DNA from: Smallanthus sonchifolius
Lineage: Eukaryota > Streptophyta > Magnoliopsida > Asterales > Asteraceae
Reading direction: 5' to 3'
DNA: 64,000 nucleotides
Assembly: GCA_023525975.1 (NCBI GenBank)
Contig: CM042042.1
Coordinates: 50,789,880-50,853,879, forward strand
Below are positions 56,916-64,000 of this stretch, piece by piece. Numbering within the stretch: position 1 is the first letter of the stretch; the number at the start of each line of letters is the position of its first letter. Made by a program: the position numbers and the translations under genes. The notes below the pieces were generated by a model. The model worked only from the letters and a program-made list of their open reading frames with translations, made no database searches and had not been told where the DNA came from.

Positions 56916-59900
56916 CTAGAAAGTTTGTGAGAAGGCTTCTTGACCCTCGGGTGCGTCACCAGGTAGCGAGTCAATTCGCTTGAAGACTAACTTTTGTTGG
57001 GGGAGTTGACCGTTAGAAAAGGCCGTGACTTCTGTGTCGACCGATATGGTGTCCTCGTCTTTAAAGTCTCCTCTCAAAATACCTTTTGCAAGCTCATTTT
57101 CGACATGCTGTTGGATCACGCGCTTCACAGGTCTAGCACCATAGTTTGGATCATACCCAAGACTCCCTAGAAGCTCAACTGCAGCTTCACTTACCACAAT
57201 CTTTAGCTTCCGGTCTGCTATCCTCTTCTGTACTCTTTCCAACTGATCATCCAAAAAAGCATAAACATAAATAACAATTTGTTAAATCAAACACTTTAAG
57301 GACTAGGTTTATGCAACATTGCAACGTACCTGTAATCGGACAATTCTGTTGATTTGTGAGCGGTCAAGGGGTTGGAATACTATATACTCGTCGACCCGGT
57401 TCATGAACTCAGGTCGAAAGATTGACCTGGCTGTATCCATTACTCTCCGTTTTATGGTCTCGTAAGCTCGTTCTTTTGGCGTAGAGTCATCATCCGTGTC
57501 GAGTATGTACTGTGAACCCACGTTTGAAGTCATGATGATGACGGTGTTGGTGAAGCTGACGGTTCGACCTTGTGAGTCAGTCACCCTGCCATCATCCAGA
57601 ATCTGGAGGAACACATTGAACACATCGGCATGTGCCTTTTCAATTTCATCAAACAAGATAACAGCATATGGCCTCCTGCGTACTGTCTCAGTCAATTGCC
57701 CGCCTTCCTCGTACCCGACATATCCAGGTGGAGCTCCTATCAATCTAGAAACAGCATGCTTTTCCATGTATTCACTCATGTCTATCCTCACAAGAGCCTC
57801 CTCAGTGTTGAACAAGTAAGAAGCAAGTGCTTTTGCCAGCTCAGTTTTTCCGACTCCCGTAGGTCCCATGAACATGAAACTAGCTATTGGACGGTGAGGA
57901 TCAGATAGGCCGGCTCTGGACCGTTGGATAGCTTCGGCTACAGATGTTACCGCAGGATCCTGACCCACGACCCGTTTATGTAACTCGTCCTCCAAATATA
58001 AGAGTTTCTCCCTCTCGGATTGTTTCAGCTTTGAAAGTGGGATTCCAGTCCATTTGCTCACGATCTCAGCAATGTCATCACCAGTAACCTCTTCACGAAG
58101 CATAGACTTCCCTGAACTCATATACTCAACTAAATCTTTTTCAGCAGTTTCAAGTTGGCGTAACAATGAGTTCAGACTCCCATATTTCAGCTCAGCTGCA
58201 CGATTCAGATCATACTCACGCTCTGCTTGTTGTATCTCCAGGTTAACCCGATCAATCTGAATATATACTGTTTAGTTATGTTATCATGAACAGATAAAAG
58301 TAAAAGTAAACTTAAACAGATGTTGACTCACTTCTTCTTTAATTGATTGCATATTTGTCATGACATTCTTTTCATGCTCCCATTGTTCATTTAACTCGGC
58401 TTGCCTTTCCTTCAAGAGAGCCAGTTCAGCCTCGAGCCGATTCAACCTGTCCTTTGAAGCTTTATCAGTATCACTAGTGAGTGATAGCCTCTCCATCTCC
58501 AGTTTTAAAACTGCACGATTGATCTCATCTAGTGCGGTAGGTTTTGAAGTAATCTCCATTTTCAGTTTAGCAGCCGCTTCATCTACCAGATCAATGGCTG
58601 CAATTCACAACATACAATCATACCCACTACAAAATTTGATTATGCAAATATGAGGTAATCGGCTGATCTTTAGATTTTAAGGACCTTTATCTGGTAAAAA
58701 GCGTCCACTGATGTAACGATCTGAGAGGATTGCAGCTTCCACAAGTGCACTATCTGAAATACGTACTCCATGATGCAGTTCATATCTTTCACGAAGTCCA
58801 CGAAGTATAGAAACTGTATCTTCAACAGTCGGTTGGTCAACATAAACTTGTTGAAAACGTCGTTCCAATGCAGGATCTTTTTCAATATATTTACGATACT
58901 CGTCCAATGTTGTTGCACCAATGCATCTCAACTCTCCACGACCAAGCATCGGTTTCAACAGATTGCCAGCATCCATCGCGCCATTGGTAGCCCCTAAAAA
59001 TACAAATGGACTTTAAATCATACTTTAATATATTTCATAAAATTAAAAGATTATCTGGACTTTAATGTACCGGCTCCAACAACCGTATGGATCTCATCAA
59101 TGAAAAGAATAATCTGGCCATCTGATTCTGTAACCTCCTTCAAGACCGCCTTGAGACGATCTTCAAATTCTCCACGATATTTTGCTCCAGCAATAAGAGC
59201 ACCCATATCAAGGGATATCAACTGAGATGCAAGTAAGCAGTCAGTTAATGCACAAATATTGAAATGAGAGTTAAAGTCCACAGAATAGCATTTACACACC
59301 TTTCGGTTCATTAATGCTTGAGGCACATCACCTTGCACTATTCTCTGAGCAAGCCTGCCAAATGCAGTGGAGTAATTTAGGGGTTTCGCTACCTTAGAAA
59401 ATATCATATTGTATGCAACATAAAGATAAAACTCCAGGTTTCCAAGTTCTAACTTCAGTGTTTTGAGTTAAAAAGGCTTCAAATTACTTGGCTTTTGTAG
59501 TTTTTCAAGGCAGTAAACAATACAAAATCTAATTTCAGATTACATGTCGGATACAAAAAACATTATCTTAATAGCTTACCCTTCGGAAATTGCAGTCTTT
59601 CCAACACCTGGTTCACCAATGAGCACAGGGTTGTTCTTGGTTCTCCTTGAGAGAATCTGGATGCATCTTCGTATCTCATCATCTCTTCCTATGACAGGGT
59701 CTAGCTTCCCTTCCCTGGCCATTGCAGTCAAATCTTTACCATACTTCTCTAACGATTCATACTTCCCTTCAGGATCTAAAGTTCAAAGCATATTAGGATC
59801 ACTTGGTTAATTCAATATCGCTTCATCCTAACAAGAAGAATACATGATCTAACATGAATAAACTGTACTTACCTTGGTCTATTACTGTTTGCCGTCCTCT

Positions 59901-61104
59901 AATCGATTCAATTGCATTCTTTAAGGTTTTCAATGAAATTTGGAATTCCTTGAACAACTGTTTCCCAAATCGGTTATCTTGCACAAAACCAAGCACCAAA
60001 TGCTCAACAGACACAAACGAGTCACCATACTCTTTCTTGTAATCCCTAGCTCTCTGCATCAGGCTTTCCAAATCCCGCCCTAACATCGAGCCAGCTGACT
60101 CGCCAATAACCTGCCATATATAGGTGCAAAGGTGAGAAAAGGTAAAATCTCAAGTATCATATAACTATGGATCATGGACACGAAATAACAGATAAGCATT
60201 CATCCATCATATCCAGAACACCATATCACCTTTGGCTGGCGTTGAATGAACTTATCAGTGGCTTCTAGAAGACGCGTATTATCCACACCAGCCTTGGAGA
60301 ATATTCTGCGAGCTAGCCCGTTTTTCTGTTCCAGCAACGCTTTCAGTAAATGCTCAGTCTCCACAATCTGATGCTTGTTCTCCTTTGCAACTTCAGGCGA
60401 CGACACAATTGCTTGCCACGCCATCTCTGTGAATTCTTGTTGAGTAATCTGACAATGCAATTTTCTATAAGCACACAGTTGCAATAAATTAACAGATTAC
60501 ACTCTAAGGAAGTCAAATTCAGAATCAGGATACGTTAAGTTTCTGCGACTCATTCAACCATAACTTTTTCAATTAGTTTCTGATCCAATTTGAATCTCAC
60601 AGTTTATAAATCTATTCCCAAATCCACATCCCTAATTAAATAAAACCTTCTACATCCAATCAAGCATAAACAATCCAATTGATAAGTAACAGAATCACAT
60701 CAACTATGCATCTAATCAAGCATAAGCAATCCAACCGACAATTAACAGAATCACATCAACTACAGAATTGTGACTGTAATTGCTCGTCAAACAGGAACCA
60801 CAGTAAACTAGGAAAACCACAAGTAATTAAAATGGCAGAAAATAGAGTGATATTTTACCCTTCCATTGGATGATGCATCACAACGAACAACAAAGGATCG
60901 AGAGCTCTTGCCGCCAAATCTATCACCGGAGCGAATGCGCAACAAAGCATCATTACTCCTGCTCTTCAATTTCAACGAGCGCAGGGTAATTATTCTAGGT
61001 TTAGAAAAGGAATTGACGGAGACGGACGGTTGAGCGAATGATGACGTCGTATCGGTGCGGACGGAGGACGGAAGGTGGACGTGGATGCCGGAGAAGGACG
61101 CCAT
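56916..61104 (-). CDS. CLPB3: Chloroplast ClpB chaperone (HSP100, 10 exons)
   Basis: Exons 61104-60859, 60448-60230, 60110-59873, 59775-59580, 59354-59300, 59221-59071, 58993-58685, 58597-58332, 58256-57330 and 57242-56916, all GT/AG with matching phases. Product 977 residues. It is a hexameric AAA+ disaggregase that, with HSP70, rescues aggregated proteins. A transit peptide of about 70 residues ends near SRSFVVRC. Then come the Clp N domain (about 80-225), AAA1 with GEPGVGKT (288-295) and ILFIDEIHT, the coiled-coil M domain (about 490-600), AAA2 with GPTGVGKT and VILFDEIEKAH, and the C-terminal small domain. The M domain and lack of a ClpP-binding loop mark it as ClpB, not ClpC. The N-terminal transit peptide points to the plastid paralogue (ClpB3/APG6 type) rather than the cytosolic HSP101. 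Confidence 0.95.
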
Positions 61105-61480
61105 GGATACCGGAGGAAGTGAGCGAGTCCAGTGAAGTATAGAGCAGGTTTCGTGTGGAAGAATTAAAGTATGGAGTAAGAATATGGAAAAGATAGGGTT
61201 CTAGCAACTTCTAATGAACGAATTAGGGGAAAAGGTTCAAAGAGTCGTTATAAGAGGGGAGATGAAGAAGAAAGAGGATTGTTCAAGAGAACGCGAGGGT
61301 TGTCTACCACAACCCACAAATAATTCCATTTCTGTAAAATACGATAAAATTTATTTTAAATTATATTTCTGTAGCACATGATATTATTGGATACATATTT
61401 TGTTAGGATGTTTATCAATAAAAAAACCAAATTATAAAACATACAGAGTATTATTGAATGTTACGTGTTTTTTTAGGTGT
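61105..61480 (-). other. ClpB leader and upstream region
   Basis: The leader runs from the ATG up to perhaps 61260. No perfect nGAAnnTTCn heat-shock element array was found, although loose 'ttct..gaac' words occur near 61199-61220. Confidence 0.4.
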
Positions 61481-61727
61481 TTTGAGTTATATCAACTAAT
61501 GGTAATGTGCTGGTACCATAAAGAACGAGGTTGAAACCGACTGAAAAACATCGGTTTCATTATATAATTATTTTTTATCTATGTTTTTATCTTCACAGCG
61601 TTCGTATGTGTAAGCACGTTTGTTTTTGTGTTTACCCACGTTAATGTCACTGTCTCAGCCGTTTAAGGTTCGCCTCCCACCGCTGGACGCGGGACCTCTC
61701 GTTGCGGCGCGCGGGCTAATTTTCTAG
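61481..61727 (+). mobile_element. Helitron-like repeat ending in CTAG, family B-related
   Basis: Right end: GC-rich hairpin region (gttgcggcgcgcgggc, 61701-61716) followed by 'taattttCTAG' (61724-61727) and T, as expected for a Helitron 3' end. The interior is only loosely similar to the copies at 1-1.7 kb and 19.2-19.8 kb, and the left edge is not determined. Confidence 0.45.
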
Positions 61728-62491
61728 TTATAATTTAATTAGATTGGTTCATATATTCATTTAATTTGAATGCTTCCATATTTTTTTAAACAATAAATGT
61801 TTACACACAAATATCATGTAACCTTGTCATTTGCAAAGATTTAAACATAAAAGTAAAGACCATATTACTAGACACGTCCTAAAACCAATTGGTTTTACTT
61901 AATTGAATCAAATTAAACCAAACCAACATTCAAAAGCTTAGCGTCATAACTATTTCATTTTAAGGAAAAAAAATCTAAGAATCATATCCAATTTTGAGAT
62001 TATTCGTCTTTTTTTATAACTTACATTTTTACCATTTTTATTATTCAAGAACCCTAAACTATTTGATAAAACCATTTTATTCAACTTACACTTCTTAAAA
62101 ACACAAGATAGAAAAAGATTATTGTTATTGATTCTCTTTTACAATATTTTGTTTTGATAACCGTAAAAACTCGTCACCAAAAAACTCATATGAATTCGTC
62201 AATACCTTGTTAACCAACTAGACCGGATAAAAAGCAACTTTCGGTGCGCATGTACCCTTAAAAGTACATTAAAACCAGAAAACTATCAAAACCATGATTA
62301 CAAATATTTTATAAATCTATTTGTTTGACTAGAAAAAAATCATGTTCACAAATTCATTGATTCAATCAGAGAATTAAATATATATACTACCAAAGCAAAC
62401 ATGTACAGATATCAGCCAATATCCATGAAACTCTTTGTATCAACTGTAATCACACAAACCAACCAATCAACCAACTAACTGAAACCAAACC
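61728..62491. other. AT-rich spacer between ClpB and the RING gene
   Basis: Includes the probable 3' UTR of the RING gene (up to about 62340 on this strand). No other feature. Confidence 0.4.
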
Positions 62492-63220
62492 CTAACCCAT
62501 AATCTCCCTCACCAACCAATCCAAACTAGGATAAGAAAAATACAAAACCAGAAATGAAGGAAGAGCAAATAAAACAGTGAGCAGCACATACAAAGGCAGT
62601 ATTGCTGCACTTGCAGGAATTGCATACAACACAATCAGTAGAAAGATCAACACCAACGGGAACTTAGCGGTTAACTCAACCAAGAAAAACACCGCCTTCC
62701 GAATTGAACGATGTATCCCAACAACACGACTAGCACCAACAGCGGGCACAGATGACTGACCCGTTTGACCATCACTTGAAGTCAACTTTGATTGATGACA
62801 ATCATCAACCTTGACCTTATCAGTGTTCATTCTTTCAACCATCCAAAGAAGGAAGTAATTCTTTCTGGGAAACTTTAGGGTTACTTTTAACACAAGACGG
62901 GGCGATAAAAGATTGCACCAGGGGCAAGATATGAGAAGGGGTAACCTAACCGGTACAGGATGGATCTTGACAGTGGCCCAGGGAAGAGCCAAGACACAGT
63001 TTTTACATAGTGAATGACCACACCATAAAACATAAGGTGTGTTTTCAACTATGTTGAAAGATTCACAGCATATCGGGCACTCTAACCCGTCTTCTTTACT
63101 GATTATGGAAGAAGCTTCGTCGTCGGATGATTCTTGAACACATTGTGTTAGTTTTCTGAAACGATCGCGAAATCTTAGCCCTCCAGTGCCAGCTAGACAT
63201 TTGGATGCAAAATTCCACAT
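62492..63220 (-). CDS. RING-finger protein with two C-terminal membrane segments (putative E3 ubiquitin ligase)
   Basis: 242 residues from the ATG at 63220 (MWNFASKC). A C3HC4 RING domain lies at 48-102: C48-x2-C51, then C67-G-H69, C72-x2-C75 and C99-x2-C102, with a longer than usual stretch before the last pair. Two hydrophobic segments (about 187-206 and 208-230) should anchor it in a membrane with the RING on the cytosolic side. Such proteins attach ubiquitin to membrane or associated targets, but the substrate cannot be told. The open frame extends to an ATG at 63370, but acceptor-like sites at about 63289 and 63312 and a donor-like GTAAGA near 63670 suggest that the upstream part is a 5' UTR intron, so the inner start is preferred. 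Confidence 0.8.
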   Translation of the reverse strand: MWNFASKCLAGTGGLRFRDRFRKLTQCVQESSDDEASSIISKEDGLECPICCESFNIVENTPYVLWCGHSLCKNCVLALPWATVKIHPVPVRLPLLISCPWCNLLSPRLVLKVTLKFPRKNYFLLWMVERMNTDKVKVDDCHQSKLTSSDGQTGQSSVPAVGASRVVGIHRSIRKAVFFLVELTAKFPLVLIFLLIVLYAIPASAAILPLYVLLTVLFALPSFLVLYFSYPSLDWLVREIMG

Positions 63221-64000
63221 ATGGATGGATGATAATCTTAATACAAGCAGGATATCAGTTTGAAGAAATGAACTCCAGCTTCTTAAATCTGCCAAAACAA
63301 ATGATCCTCTCTGAAACCCAAAACAAAACTTATCGTCAATGTTGATTGAAAAGATACGATTCTCATTCAAATTGAAACAAAATTACAAAGCAAATATATA
63401 TACAAGTGAAGAAGAAGACATAGCGAAACTAACATCTAACTTCGCTCTAACAAACAAGCAAATCTAACTATAAGAGAAACTATGACTATGAGCGAAACTA
63501 ATAAATAGTTTCGCTTCTGAGAGCAGTTTCGGTCTCAGAACACCGACAGTTGAAAACCGGGACAAATTCAAATCAAGCAATGATCCTGTATATCAAAAAC
63601 CGTTGTAAAAATTACAACAAAGATGAAGAATCAAAAACAGAATAATGAAAATAGATGGAAGATCTTACAAGCACGACTAGAAGCCTTTAAATTTTATTTT
63701 TTAATTTCTGTTAGTTGTAGGAATTCTGGTTCGTGTGTATATGAGGTAATTAACATATATAATCCCTTCATCTGAATCATAAAAAAAAAAAAAAACTATA
63801 CAGTGACATTTTACTAATTAATTAGAATATTTAATAGATTAAATAATTAGTAAAGGGTAGCATTGAGATTTTACATCATTTTTTCAAAACGGTTCCTAAC
63901 TTATCTCCCTCTTCACCTTAAATATTATAATTAATTAATCAAATCATTTCCTAATCTACTTCTACTTCTCTCTAAATTCAAAATGGTGTAAGCTAAGGTT
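63221..64000. other. Leader and upstream region of the RING gene
   Basis: Holds the probable 5' UTR intron and first exon of the RING gene (exon end near 63672), then AT-rich DNA with a poly(A) run at 63780-63796. No other gene seen. Confidence 0.4.

Noticed and set aside
63221..63370. Extended N-terminus of the RING protein (MNENRIFSIN...)
   Set aside because: The extra stretch contains splice-acceptor-like sites and reads like intron or leader. The inner start gives a compact protein.

Overview
The window is nuclear DNA from a flowering plant, most probably a eudicot. The genes have spliced plant structures and encode plant families (chloroplast ClpB, GAUT galacturonosyltransferase, membrane-anchored ubiquitin-fold protein, PPR protein). 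The spaces between them are AT-rich and crowded with Helitrons, hAT-like MITEs, RTE-type LINEs and Ty3/gypsy LTR elements. An Asteraceae source would fit the repeat landscape, but that is a guess. Nothing here suggests bacterial, organellar or viral DNA.

Eight host genes can be supported, with exon boundaries worked out from GT/AG sites and reading phase: dyskerin/CBF5 (2791-4515, +, intronless); UDP-glucose 6-dehydrogenase (CDS 17367-18809, +, with a 5' UTR intron); a two-finger U1-type zinc-finger protein (23096-24995, +, 2 exons); a GAUT13/14-type glycosyltransferase (31603-34686, +, 6 exons); a membrane-anchored ubiquitin-fold protein, MUB (37022-38816, +, 3 exons); a PPR protein (55070-56744, +, 2 exons); chloroplast ClpB (61104-56916, -, 10 exons), convergent with the PPR gene; and a RING protein with two C-terminal membrane segments (63220-62492, -).

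The remainder is mostly mobile DNA. 1-2.5 kb: Helitron-like repeats (family B). 5-5.4 kb: a hAT-like MITE. 6.1-12.0 kb: a possible 5.9-kb Helitron (family A ends) holding a roughly 0.9-kb combinatorial minisatellite and a solo LTR with perfect 5-bp target duplications. 19-21.5 kb: more family B and an antisense RTE LINE carrying a 158-bp MITE. 25-31 kb: MITEs, LINE tails and a run of about 0.4-kb Helitrons. 35-40 kb: a MITE, a Helitron and a Tourist-like MITE inside the MUB intron, and a LINE interrupted by a MITE. 40.36-54.4 kb: a nested pair of related Ty3/gypsy elements in opposite orientation. The inner one is complete (41057-51578, TSD CAATG) but coding-dead; the outer one is a truncated relative.

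The genes do not form a pathway, apart from a loose cell-wall link: UGD makes UDP-glucuronate, the precursor of UDP-galacturonate that GAUT enzymes use. The most unusual signals are tRNA-like, B-box-containing modules in sense orientation in the LTRs of both nested retroelements, the combinatorial minisatellite inside the putative large Helitron, and a conserved-looking extra reading frame just beyond (and overlapping) the MUB stop.
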